Assembly: GCF_964340395.1 (NCBI RefSeq)
Contig: NC_135568.1
Span: 12,004,776 to 12,068,775, forward strand
Reading direction: 5' to 3'
Source of the DNA: Glandiceps talaboti
Lineage: Eukaryota; Hemichordata; Enteropneusta; Spengelidae
DNA: 64,000 nucleotides
The notes under the pieces were generated by a model, which was given only the letters and a program-made list of their open reading frames with translations, was not told the DNA's origin and made no database searches. The position numbers and the translations under genes are program-made. Below, piece after piece: positions 47,142-58,290 of this stretch (its first letter is position 1; each line of letters begins with the position of its first letter).

Positions 47142-47634
47142 GTAAGTAATTCATTGTACAGTCATTTCTGTTATCAATGGTAGAAAAATGTTGGTTTTAT
47201 CAGTTACATGCTGCTCTGTGGACAAGTATGGAGAACAGTGGACTGACTTTATACTGTATAAACATATATTGCAATCAAGCTAGAAATTGATGTTCATTAT
47301 TCCACACTTGATATTGACTTTGTATCATTCTGTATCCATATCCATGGTGAACCGCAATGAATACTCTTTCTGCAAACAAATTTTGTTATTTATTGCATTT
47401 TGCCATTAAAATCTGGTTGTGGTACTTGTGTACATTTTTCCTCTCGTTTCCTAGCTAAGATTTTGATTTCAGCTTTTGTATTTTTACTTTAGTTTTTCCA
47501 CAGATAATCTGTTCGTTTACAGTATGATATAATGTTTGATGTTTTCTCAAATCAAAATTAAAGAACTGTATACATACAAAGGAATCTCAGATATAGACCA
47601 ACCAATAGTAATAGTATTGCGCATACACTGCACA

Positions 47635-47830
47635 TGTACTAAAATATACTGTACTTAAAGTACACTTAAAGTATATTAGAAGTATACTTATTTGTGACAT
47701 AAGTATTATCAATATAAACTTTAAATATAATTTAAGTATACTTAAATTATACTTGGTGAACAGGAAAAAACATTCTATATATAGAATATAGAACATCAAA
47801 AATATACTTAAAGTATACTTGTTAGCAATG
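47635..47830 (+). repeat. AAGTATACTT palindrome-rich element, copy 2
   Basis: Many agtatactt and aagtata motifs in both orientations over about 195 bp in intron 69. Resembles 35568-35665. Confidence 0.55.
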
Positions 47831-48025
47831 GTATATGTACCTACAGGCAGCAGGTAATGAAGTCACTATACACCTTTCAAACAGCAATGTCATTTTTCAT
47901 TTTGAATTAGACTAAATTTAAAATATTTCAAACAACTTTTACTGTGTATGTTTGTCCTAACTCCATTGCAGCCCATAAGTTATAAGTTATCTCATCACTA
48001 ACTTGAAATGATTTCAAATTTTCAG

Positions 48026-48319
48026 ACGTACCAGATGCACCTGGCACTCCAGTCTTATCCAATGTCACAAACAACGCCATGACTTTGACCTGGACAAAAC
48101 CTTTATCAGATGGAGGTGCTCCAATCACAGGCTACATCATTGAGAAATCAGAGAGATTCTCTACTCACTGGACCAGAGTTAACATTGATGCTGTACACAC
48201 AACAACATACACTGTACAAGACCTGAGAGAGGGTGTTGATTACTCCTTCCGTGTGGCTGCCGAAAACAAAGCTGGCGTAGGTAAACCAAGTAAACCAACT
48301 GATCCTAGGACAGTTGCTG
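48026..48319 (+). CDS. Exon 70, FN3 domain, last of the Ig-free array
   Basis: Starts DVPDAPGTPVLSNVTNNAM, Trp in LTWTKPLSDGGAPITGY, then IEKSERFSTHWTRVNIDAV. It ends KPTDPRTVA without the AKPPY tail (294 bp), consistent with leading into a linker rather than another FN3. Confidence 0.92.
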
Positions 48320-48855
48320 GTAAGTAATATTTTGTGTAGTATGTGTGGTGTTTGGTAACGGGTGAAGGTGGTGGGTCCGTTATTTTGTTTGGTGGGGGAG
48401 GAGGTGGATGGTGTGCATAAATTATAATGATAATCAATGGAGCATTTATTAAAGACTTGTCATGATAATGAAATAAATCCAATCAAATAATTTTCAATAT
48501 TTCTAGAAATCATTTGTGAATTTACTTTGGATTAATAAAGTTTATATTATTTTATTACCATTGAGCACAGCAATGATGTCAAAATATCATGACATACAAT
48601 GTCATGTATTTAGATACAAAAAATTCTAGGTATTTTGACATGAAAAAAGTCTAAAGTTTATTAAATATATATATACCTGAATTTGATTACTTACATCTTG
48701 CTCCATTGATTTCATTTATAATGTAACACATCAACAGCAGTTGTGTTGCCATGACAACCAATACATAAACTGGTATGTATATAAAAACTTACGGGAGAGT
48801 TTATACTTGATCTAAAAAAAGCACATTGGGTTGTGTTTATTCATTGTGTTCACAG

Positions 48856-49053
48856 ACTACAGCAACATTAATTGGGAGGAGCGTCCAATACTAAGTAGTC
48901 ATGCAGCTGGTTTGTACAAAACTTACGTCAGTCCACGAGCTACTAAAGCTACCTCACCTTCCTACTACGAACTAGAACAGCGTCCAATTATCAGTCTCAA
49001 TACAAGCATGAGACGAAGACTGACAGCAACGACAACTGACATTGCTGAGCATG
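48856..49053 (+). CDS. Exon 71, 66-residue non-domain linker; 3' boundary uncertain
   Basis: Acceptor CACAG opens the frame DYSNINWEERPILSSHAAG. The segment is not FN3 or Ig. It contains two similar strings, WEERPILSS and ELEQRPIISL, two Ser-Pro sites (VSPRA, TSPSY) and a basic patch MRRRL. In-frame splicing to exon 72 requires an end at 49053 with a GC donor (CATG|GCATGT); no in-phase GT donor is obvious. Read-through instead adds about 33 residues to a stop at 49152-49154. I do not recognise the linker. Confidence 0.6.
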
Positions 49054-50882
49054 GCATGTGTTTACTCATTCATATGGCCTTCGCATTTATAACAATAGTA
49101 ACAATAAATAACTGCCATTGGATCCATTCCTCTGCCATCCCTTACCATTATTAATTTACTTTGTTTCTAAGGAATGAATTTCTTCAACTACCCAATAACA
49201 TCATTTGACCATCCACATATAATTCTATTCCAATCCATCAATTAATCAATCAATCAATCAATCAATCAATTAATCAGTCAACCAATCAATGGCATGAAAA
49301 ATGTTGATTATAATATGATTTAATATGCAAATGATAAGAATCAACTGAGATTTTGATTTGAATTATTTTGGCTGTTTTTCAAATGTCACATGCACTGCAG
49401 TGTGTTATTGACTTGATGTCGTGGAAACTTTTAAAAAGTTAAATCACAAGGACTGGTGTGCATAATATATGAAATTGTTGAATAGTCAAAACTGTCCATA
49501 ATGAAGCAATGGATCACTAGAGATTACAGACAAATGTGTCATGTTATCCTCACATGCAATAAGCTATACGTCGAATTTGGAAAGGAATTTATCTGAGCAT
49601 AAAGATCAACAAAAAGGGAAATTTTGTGCTGCCATGAACTGTTAAAAAAAATTAAAAGATGTGCTATGTTTAAAGAATAAAAGAGAATTAAAAAGATATT
49701 TAAGAAATGGCACATTTAGAGTTAGAAACTTCAGATCTCAAATCGGTACCCCCTCCCCTGAAAAAAAATTGTAAAAATTGTAAAAATTAAAAAAAAAAAA
49801 AAATTAAATTAAAAAAAAACTTATTTCATTTGCGCTTTGCTATTCATAGAATGTATTTGCTTGTTTTGTTAATTCATGATATGATGTGTCTTCCGGGATT
49901 GTTTTGACAAATTTCTCAATTTCATGCAAGTCCCTCTCCCCACGTAAATCCTACCCCTGCATCACAGCAATGAAGTTGTTTTCCTGTTCACAAATAAAAC
50001 CGTGTGAAGTATAACCTTGCATAGTATTAATAAATGCAAGTTTTCTGTTTCAGTAAATTTAGAATTTTACAGAAACCACCAATAGCTGCAAGTGTGGTGT
50101 TGCAATACACACTATGCACAATACAGCACTTATATGTACTGACAGTGTGTCCACATTTTCCATGCGGTTCTGTTTCCAGCAATTGCGACTTTCTTCCATC
50201 CAGTGCTCAATGTAGTCAGGGCTTTTTTCCATCCATTCTTCAACGGTTTCAAGTAATTGAGACTCTTTCCATATCCATTCTTCAACTGTGTCCAGCAATT
50301 AATTGTTGTTCTTTTTTCATCTTATAATGTCTTGTATTAATGTGGCGTCTTTCCAGGTGATTAAGGTGATTTCTCAAGTTACAGGAAACTCCTATGTTAT
50401 GAACAAAAATGTATTTTTGAGAACTTTAAAAAATTTATAATTATTTCTTGGAAATATCTGATGTTGGATTCCATCATCAAAAGTTACCAATTCATGGATT
50501 TCTATTACCATAAAATTGGCATACAAATCAAAAACTCATGTGAAATATAAAAAGTGACAAGTTGGAACTGACTCAGTAAAGATTCAGGAATGCATAAATT
50601 GCAAATGTCACAGCCATTGTAAATTTACACCAAAAGAAATTCTGAAGACATCATTTGCAAAAAATTATGTATTTAGAAATATTCGTAACAGACATCTCAT
50701 GTTTTCCCGTACTTTCCAGATTTCATTTCATAAAAAACAACAACAAACTTGTTACTTGTTCACAACAAAAGACCAAACTTCTGTTCATAACAAAGGTGTT
50801 TTCCTCAGATTTCTTGTAATTATGCAGATTGTTCTTAGATTTAGGGTGTATCAGTAATAATTTGTGATTCTTCTCTCCATAG
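49054..50882 (+). other. Intron 71 (about 1.8 kb)
   Basis: The largest intron in the window. It contains an in-frame stop at 49152-49154 for read-through of exon 71, AATAAA at 49103-49108, 49676-49681 and 49993-49998, an AATC microsatellite (49241-49291), an A-rich tract (49762-49820) and a minisatellite (50157-50304). No further exon is evident. Confidence 0.6.
50157..50304 (+). repeat. Degenerate minisatellite with 'ccatccattcttcaac' core
   Basis: Related segments built of 'tttccatccattcttcaac' and '(t)ccagcaattg' occur about three times. They cause a repetitive minus-strand ORF rich in VEEWM, which is not a gene. Confidence 0.7.
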
Positions 50883-51461
50883 TTGCACCTCAACTGGATC
50901 TGAGCAAATTGCGAGATACAGTGATAGTGAAAGCTGGCAGCACATTTGTCTTAGACATACCATTCAGAGCATCACCCAAACCTAAAGTCACATGGCAGAA
51001 GGACGACATCATCATTGAAACCAGCTACCGCGTCAAAGTAGACGTTTCCGATAGAGGCACTGTACTAACAGCTAAAAACTGTGTCAGTTCTGATGCTGGC
51101 AAATTAACTGTGACAGTATCCAACGAAGCAGGTAGTGCTACTGGCACCATACAGGTACAAGTCCTAGACAGACCAAGTCCACCCACTGCACTTGTTGTCT
51201 CTGACATAAACAGCACTCAAGTCACGTTGTCATGGAAACCACCTCTTCAAGATGGTGGCAGCAGAGTAACACACTATGTGATTGAGAAACGTGATATGGC
51301 CAGGACTGTGTGGTCACGTGTTACCAACGTTACTGATACAACACACAGAGTTACTAATCTTATGGAACACTACGACTATGCATTCCGCATCATTGCAGTC
51401 AACAAAGTTGGTGAAAGTGATGCAGTTGAATCTACCAAGGTTCATCTCCAGAGCAAATATG
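50883..51461 (+). CDS. Exon 72, Ig + FN3
   Basis: Ig part: VAPQLDLSKLRD, VKAGSTFVLDIPF, VTWQKDD, SSDAGKLTVTVSNEAG; no canonical Ig disulfide pair (Leu at the strand-B Cys). FN3 follows at DRPSPPTALVVSDINSTQV with Trp in LSWKPPLQDGG and ends LQSKY. First Ig domain after 74 FN3 domains. Confidence 0.93.
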
Positions 51462-51484
51462 GTAAGTGTGCTGTTAGATACTGT

Positions 51485-51715
51485 ACAGTATGATACAAGT
51501 ACAATATAATACTATACTCTACAGTGCTATGTGTAATACAATGCAAATGTAATGTGGAGTTACTGTACATACAATGCAATGTAAAACAATACAACACTGC
51601 AACATGTACACTGTAATAGGCTATAGACAATACAAAACAATATTGCTACAGAACACAATACGACTATACAATATGCACAATGCAAACTGATACAATTCAA
51701 AACAATACAATACAG
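51485..51715 (+). repeat. ACAAT/TACAATG-rich low-complexity tract
   Basis: Irregular acaatac, acaatgc and tacaat words fill most of intron 72. Confidence 0.75.
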
Positions 51716-51807
51716 TGCCATTCATACCTTCTTTAAATAAAGACATTGTCAACATTATTAACATAAACACTTTTGAAGATTAAAATTTTGTCTATTTTCA
51801 CTTTCAG

Positions 51808-52110
51808 GCAAACCAGGACCACCTAGTATGCCAGAAATCCTATCAGTCAGCTCAGAATCCATCGTGTTGTCATGGGAACCACCTACAACTGATGGTGGCA
51901 CACCAGTCACTGGTTACTATGTTGAGAAGAGAGAACGACCTATGACCCAATGGAGTAGAATCACTATTTCATCAATCACTGAAACAACACACAGAGCTGC
52001 TAGACTAATCAAGGGTGCTGAATATGAATTTAGAGTAATTGCTGAAAACTTGGCTGGACTTGGACAACCTAGTGAACCAACTCAAGTTGTCAGAGCTGTT
52101 GATCCTGCAG
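51808..52110 (+). CDS. Exon 73, FN3
   Basis: Starts GKPGPPSMPEILSVSSESI, Trp in LSWEPPTTDGGTPVTGY, then VEKRERPMTQWSRITISSI and AENLAGLGQPSEPTQ. It ends DPA|, a tail that precedes Ig domains here (exons 73, 75, 77). Confidence 0.93.
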
Positions 52111-52452
52111 GTAAGTTTACCTCTTAGAATTCAATATGTCATATCACATTAGCTTAAAAATACAAGATTCTTTATTGGCCATTCTCTTCACTTATCTTGG
52201 TGATTTCCTCAGTGTTTTCCGTAAGAGGACTTATATTGATAATATGCACTCTTCTAGAGTTGCATGTTGAAAGCGAGGAAGGAATTGTCATTTTGTCATG
52301 TTGGGAAATTATTTATCAAAAATTTAAAAACTCTAAAGATCCATGATTCAATCCCAGGTTCCAAACTTTTTATAAAGTCCTAACAGACAACTGTTTTTTA
52401 CACCTTAGTTTTAATTAGCATGACCATTAACTAATTTATTTTTAACTTGTAG

Positions 52453-53040
52453 TCGCACCTAAACTGATGTTGGATGCCAAGTACAGAGATACAATCACCA
52501 TCAAAGCAGGCACAACATTGCGTATTGATATACCATACAGAGCAGTACCACAACCTTCCATCAAATGGAACAAAGATGGCGTACCACTGACCTCATCTTG
52601 GAGAAGTCGTCTTGAAAGTACTGAAGACCGTACAGCAATCACAGTAAAAGATACAGACAGATCAGATGGTGGACAATACATTCTACAAGTCAACAATGAA
52701 GCAGGTTCTGACACTGCAAACATCACGGTACTCGTGTTAGATAAACCTGGACCACCCAGAGGACCACTAGAAGCCAGCAACATCGCCAGTACTGCCGTTA
52801 CGTTGTCTTGGTTACCACCAAGAGATGATGGCGGTAGTAACATCACTGGGTACTTGATTGAGAAGAGAGATGGTACTCACTACATGTGGTCTACTGTAGA
52901 AAGTGAACACTCAGACACAACGCTGAGAGTGACTGGTCTGAAAGAAGATGTACAGTGTCAATTCCGTGTGATGGCACAGAACAAGTATGGTGTTAGTGAA
53001 CCTTTGGAAGGTGAAAAAGTTGTACCAAGGGGACACTATG
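52453..53040 (+). CDS. Exon 74, Ig + FN3
   Basis: Ig part: VAPKLMLDAKYRD, IKAGTTLRIDIPY, IKWNKDG, SDGGQYILQVNNEAG. FN3 starts at DKPGPPRGPLEASN, Trp in LSWLPPRDDGG, AQNKYGVSEPLEG, tail RGHY. One intron-free Ig-Fn exon as in 72 and 76. Confidence 0.94.
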
Positions 53041-53391
53041 GTAAGTAACTAATGTTTTGTTCTTTTGCTGTGCATTGGGATCCCCAGTAACAGAGAAATG
53101 TGTTTAAACTTGTGTAGATATACATAGTCATACACTGTAGTGTGATTTTCATGGGCATATATCCATAACAGAGAAGGGAGAAAATGTGCTAAAACTTGCA
53201 TGCATTTCCACACCCTTGTATTAGGGACAAGACTTAAAAATGTTATCAATATTTCAAACATCTGATTTTAATATACTGATATTTTTCAGAAAGTTTTTAA
53301 TACTTCAGTTTAGTCTAAATTTAATATCCAAATGTTTTATCTCTGATATTTAAAGATGAATTTATTTCTACATCCAATCATCTTTCAACAG

Positions 53392-53694
53392 ATGTACCAT
53401 GTGCACCTGGTGCTCCTGATGTGACAGACATCACTGGAGAGTCTATGTTACTGCACTGGACTGAACCAATCAGAGATGGTGGTGCACCTGTTATTGGCTA
53501 TGTGATTGAAATGAGACAGACTACCAGTGCACGATGGGTGAAAGCTACTGGTCTGCCAGTAGTAGGAACCTCATTCAGAGTTACAAGATTAACCAGAGGA
53601 GCTGAGTATGAATTCCGTATTCTGGCTGAGAACAAAGCTGGGTTCAGTACGCCTAGTGAACCATCTAGAACTGTAACAGCAGAAGAACCTGCAG
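53392..53694 (+). CDS. Exon 75, FN3
   Basis: Starts DVPCAPGAPDVTDITGESM, Trp in LHWTEPIRDGGAPVIGY, then IEMRQTTSARWVKATGLPV and LAENKAGFSTPSEPS, ending AEEPA|. Donor GTACGG is weak, and the intron that follows opens with a donor-like minisatellite. Confidence 0.92.
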
Positions 53695-53788
53695 GTACGG
53701 AGTGTCACTGTGTATTTGTTATCTTTATTTTGCCTTTGTAATGTAGTTAAAGTGTTAAAGGATGAGGTGAGATCATGACCAAATTAGC

Positions 53789-54178
53789 ATTCAAGAACAA
53801 GGTTAGGTAAGATCAGAACTGAAATAACATTCAAGAACAAGGTAAATTCACCACCAAATTAGCATTCAAGAACAAGGTAAAATCACCACCTAATTAGCAT
53901 TCAAGAACAAGGTAAATTCACCACCAAATTAACATTCAAGAACAAAGTAAATTCACCACCAAATTAGCATTCAAGAACTAGGTAAATTCACCACCAAATT
54001 AGCATTCAAGAACAAGGTAAAATCACCACCAAATTAACATTCAAGAACAAGGTAAATACACCACCAAATTAACATTCAAGAACAAGGTAAATACACCACC
54101 AAATTAACATTCAAGAACAAGGTAAATACACCACCAAATTAACATTCAAGAACAAGGTAAATACACCACCAAATTAGC
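53789..54178 (+). repeat. 35-bp minisatellite, ten regular units, in intron 75
   Basis: Units start 'attcaagaacaaggtaaa' at 53829, 53864, 53899, 53934, 53969, 54004, 54039, 54074, 54109 and 54144. A 40-bp diverged unit precedes them at 53789. Most units contain AAG|GTAAAT, AAG|GTAAAA or AAA|GTAAAT, which resemble 5' splice sites. Confidence 0.95.
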
Positions 54179-54309
54179 CAGTGATTTTGGTGCTCAAATT
54201 CATCTACGAACACATCATTTTTTTTATTGAATTTCATATGATTGGTGCATCCTGCCATATGTTTTGTACTTATTATAATTGATTTTAAAACTGCTTTTAT
54301 TTCCTGTAG

Positions 54310-54897
54310 TTGCACCTAAAATCAAACTGGAGGGTAAATTCAGGAGACCAGTGGTAGTGAAGGCAGGAACTACATTCCACCTTGAAGCTACATTGAGTGG
54401 TGTCCCTGCACCGACAGTGAAATGGGTGAAGGATGACGTCGTCACGACAACATCAATGAGAGTAAGAATAGATACTATAGACAACCAAACATCATTGTCT
54501 ACCTGGAATACAGAACCAGATGACTCTGGTGTCTATCAACTCACTGCCACCAACAAAGCTGGCAGAGACACTGCAGTCATCACAGTCAATGTGGTAGACA
54601 GACCAAGCCAACCACAGGGACCTGTGGAAGTACTCAAACTTACAAGCAGCGATGTGACACTAGCCTGGCAACCACCTCATTCTGATGGCACCAGTCCTAT
54701 TACCAACTATATCCTGGAAAAGAAAGAAACTGGTTCTAGAATGTGGAATAAGGTGTCTAATACTATCGTAGAGACAACATGTAAGGTGTCACATTTGATT
54801 GAAGGTGTAGAATACCAGTTCAGAGTCAGTGCAGAGAATAAATATGGAATCAGTGAACCACTGTTCAGTGATAGAATCAAACCAAAGAGTGAATATG
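54310..54897 (+). CDS. Exon 76, Ig + FN3
   Basis: Ig part: VAPKIKLEGKFRRP, VKAGTTFHLEATLSGVPAP, VKWVKDD, PDDSGVYQLTATNKAG. FN3 starts at DRPSQPQGPVEVL, Trp in LAWQPPHSDGT (GT instead of GG), AENKYGISEPLF, tail KSEY. Confidence 0.94.
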
Positions 54898-55290
54898 GTA
54901 AGTTTTATCCTAATTATTGTCAAAAATACTCTTTCAGTTTATCATTTTGTATGTAAATCTGAAAATATCAAAAATGACAATTGGATAAAAAAGATTGCAG
55001 CAAAATCGAAGACAAGTATTAAAAATCCTTCTGTCAGGAATATTTTCCAACTGAACGAAGAAAAATATTGGCAAATAATATATTTAAGAATAATGATACC
55101 TCTGCAAGACTTAGTGTAATTTCTGAAGAAAAAAAATGGGGAATATAAACGATAAATTTGAATGTTATTTTTGAGAACTAAGGATGACATAGACATGCAT
55201 TGTAGTTATGTATAAATCTCATATTTTTTGTTTGAACCCATTCAACATGGTTTGCAAGTGATATAATAAATGTTGTGTTTCCCAATCCAG

Positions 55291-55593
55291 ATGTGCCAGG
55301 CCAACCAGGCATCCCAGCCGTGTCCGATGTCCGTGCTGATGCCATGACTGTATCATGGAGTGCACCTGGTTATGATGGAGGTACTCCAATCACAGGTTAC
55401 TATCTGGAAAAGAAGGACGTACTAGGCACAATGTGGACCAAGACTTCATTGACAGCTATCCCAGCTACTACATTCAGAGTGACAAGATTACATAGAGGTG
55501 TGGAATATGAATACCGTGTGAGTGCTGAAAACAAGGCTGGTATTGGTAAAGCTAGTGAAATATCTACACCAGTTAAAGCACAGGAACCAGCAG
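55291..55593 (+). CDS. Exon 77, FN3
   Basis: Starts DVPGQPGIPAVSDVRADAM, Trp in VSWSAPGYDGG, then LEKKDVLGTMWTKTSLTAI and AENKAGIGKASEISTPVKA, ending QEPA|. Donor GTTGGT is weak and is set by phase with exon 78. Confidence 0.9.
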
Positions 55594-55738
55594 GTTGGTA
55601 TTATAGTCTCTCATATTTCCTACAAATTTTGATGTATTTTAGTATCTCCTTTATTTTGTCTCATAAAGGTAAATTAAATGCCTTCAAATCACAAAATATG
55701 AAAACAAAATAATTTTGTAAGTACAACAAATTTAGGAC

Positions 55739-56075
55739 ATTTTACTGTTTGAGAAAACATGTACAACACCTGATGAAACTCAAATTTTACCTTCTTACCA
55801 CCGTTTAACAGGTTGAAAATCCTAGTAAAATGATAGAGGAACACAGCTAGATTTTACATACTTTAAAATACCACCCTTTAAATGTAAAGTGACAGAGAAA
55901 CAAACTTTGATGTTATTTGTCTTTAACAATAATACACAGGTTAAGAACCCCAGTAAAATGACAGAGAAAACAGCTAGATTTGACCTACTTACCACCCAGA
56001 AAAAATAGATACACATTTTGAGAACCATCCTGAAAAATGACAGGGGAATAAAGCTTGATTTTATATGTTTTAACA
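55739..56075 (+). repeat. ~90-130-bp degenerate tandem repeat in intron 77
   Basis: The block 'caggtt.a.aa.cc.agtaaaatga.agag' followed by 'agctagattt' starts near 55810 and 55937. A third, more diverged copy is near 56018. Confidence 0.7.
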
Positions 56076-56178
56076 AATGTTATACACTTCTGCTGCTACT
56101 TTGACGTACTGGATTTGTTGCATATCACCTCTGATTTCATTTCATAACTTCTGATCAATTATTTCTTCTTTATCTTAG

Positions 56179-56466
56179 CTCCACCAAAGATCAGACTACC
56201 ATCACTTTACACTGATGTAGTGGTACTCAAAGCTGGCAGCACACTCCGATTAGACATCCCCTTCACTGGTGTACCCAATCCAACTATCACCTGGTACAAA
56301 GATGGCCAAGTACTGAAACAAGGCATCCGTGTGAGAACCGACATTACAGAGTCAGGAACAGTATTAAACGTCAAGTCTGTAGAAAGACATGATGGTGGTG
56401 TGTATGTACTACAAGCAAACAACACTGCTGGTACTGATACAGCTACTATCACTGTTATGGTACTAG
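56179..56466 (+). CDS. Exon 78, Ig
   Basis: APPKIRLPSLYTD, LKAGSTLRLDIPFTGVPNP, ITWYKDG, RHDGGVYVLQANNTAG, VMVL. Same Ig class as in exons 72, 74 and 76, but an intron separates it from its FN3 partner (exon 79). Confidence 0.93.
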
Positions 56467-56944
56467 GTAAGATAGTCATTGACTATAAGTACATACACGT
56501 TATGTGACTGTAAATATGCAGTATAGCTGTCTGAAAGAATTTTGGGAGAGAGGATAATAAGTGTTAATGTCTAATATGAAATACAGTCTTCAGTATCACA
56601 GCAATGTAAATTTGACTGCAAAAGTGTGTTTGAAGGCTGTCAACATTACCCTTGCACTTTCAGGGCTTCAGTCACCTCTCCAAGATTACTTGTAGAGATT
56701 CAGTCATCACCCATCCATATAAAGTGTATAGTGTACTTGTATGGCTTCAATTAGCACTCCATATAAAGTTGGCTTGGATGGTTTTAGCAATCATCAGTAC
56801 ACTTACACGACTTTGGTTATTACTCCATATAGACTGCACATGTAAGGCTTCAGTAAATCAACCAGTTCAGTAATTCGTCATCACCGAAAACATGTGGATG
56901 TTTTGTTAGTAAACTCAGTAATATTTCATCCATTTTTTTCACAG

Positions 56945-57247
56945 ACAAACCAGGACCACCTGAAGCACCTCTTGACTTCACCAACGTCACTAAAGAGAGT
57001 GTCACTGTTTCCTGGCAACCACCATTGGATGATGGAGGTAGTGAAATCACCAATTATGTCCTAGAGAAACGAGAACATGGCCGAATGATGTGGGGCCGTG
57101 TGTCGTCTACACTGACAGGTACCAAGTATACAGCCACTGGTCTAGTGAATGGTACACGCTATCAATTCCGCGTAATGGCACAGAACCACTATGGAGTCAG
57201 TGATGCCTTAGATAGTACTGATTCTGTACTCATTAAGAGTCCATATG
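56945..57247 (+). CDS. Exon 79, FN3
   Basis: Starts DKPGPPEAPLDFTNVTKES, Trp in VSWQPPLDDGGSEITNY, then LEKREHGRMMWGRVSS and AQNHYGVSDALDSTDS, tail KSPY. Counterpart of the FN3 halves of exons 72, 74 and 76. Confidence 0.93.
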
Positions 57248-57657
57248 GTAAGTGTGTATCTATAGATATCAGAGTTTAAGAGAAGTCGCACAATGCAGGA
57301 TTGCAGAAATGAGTTTTCTGGGTTTCCTAATATAAGAAGCACAGCTATGAGAGATGAAACCAGCCTCACTTTTGTTCACCTTTTAAAGCAGCACAAGCTG
57401 AGCTACTACGTGTTTGGGGAGTTTTTTTATCGCATATTGAAATGCTTCTAGTATTCTACTTAATGAAGCATACTCCACCATCATTTGCTAATGGCAGAAC
57501 TCAATATGTATGACACATAAAATACATTTGATAGCATAATTTTAAGTCATTTTAAAATATGTTTACTAAAATATGGAATCCTCTCGCGCTGTCAAATGTC
57601 AGAAGTAAATATATATGCAATAACAAATATGTTCAATTCATAAAATTGTTATTACAG

Positions 57658-57960
57658 ATGTACCAGATCCACCAGGTAATCCACAAGTAACTGAAGTAGA
57701 GGCAGAGTCTATGGTACTCACATGGAGACCACCTAGGAAAGATGGCGGAGCTGAAGTCTTAGGCTACTATATTGAAAGGAAGGAAAGTCATGCAACAAGA
57801 TGGATTCCAGTCAACAGAGCTCTGATCACAGATACCACACATACAATCACAAATCTGCTTGAAGGATATGAATATGAGTTCCGTGTCTTTGCTGAAAATG
57901 AAGCTGGTGTTAGTCAACCTAGTGCTGCTTCACCACCAGAAAGAGCAAGAGAACCAATTG
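57658..57960 (+). CDS. Exon 80, FN3
   Basis: Starts DVPDPPGNPQVTEVEAESM, Trp in LTWRPPRKDGGAEVLGY, then IERKESHATRWIPVNRALI and AENEAGVSQPSAAS, ending REPI|. Confidence 0.93.
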
Positions 57961-58086
57961 GTAAGTTTTTTTTAATGCACAAATCTAGACATGTATGTTT
58001 TGGTTAATCTGATCACTTCCAATTTAAAATCAGTTGGGTTTTTAGCCAACCTGTAGGGTGCCATCACCTGAAGGGGAGGTTATAAC

Positions 58087-58250
58087 AATGGTCTGTCTGG
58101 CTGTATGTCTGTCTGTCTCTGTCTGTCTGTCTGTCCATGCACAGCCATATCTCTAATATGGATGGCCAATTCTTTCAAACTTGAAACAAATGTGACATAC
58201 TATAGATGACTGATTCATTCAAACCTGATACAAAGGTGACATTTTACTAT
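58087..58250 (+). repeat. CTGT microsatellite plus repeated 'ttcaaac...gtgacat' segment, left of exon 81
   Basis: CTGT-rich run (58092-58136), then two related segments carrying 'tttcaaacttgaaacaaatgt' type words and 'gtgacat(..)tactatag'. A similar segment lies beyond exon 81. Confidence 0.65.
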
Positions 58251-58290
58251 AGATTTTTACAGTCAACCTGTGTTTTCCACTATCCAACAG

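Noticed and set aside
50034-50327. Possible exons in the 1.8-kb intron 71
   Set aside because: The ORFs on both strands here come from a degenerate minisatellite; no acceptor-domain-donor arrangement in phase 1 is visible.
53789-54178. CRISPR-like array
   Set aside because: Units are contiguous 35-bp repeats without unique spacers, inside a eukaryotic intron; it is a minisatellite.
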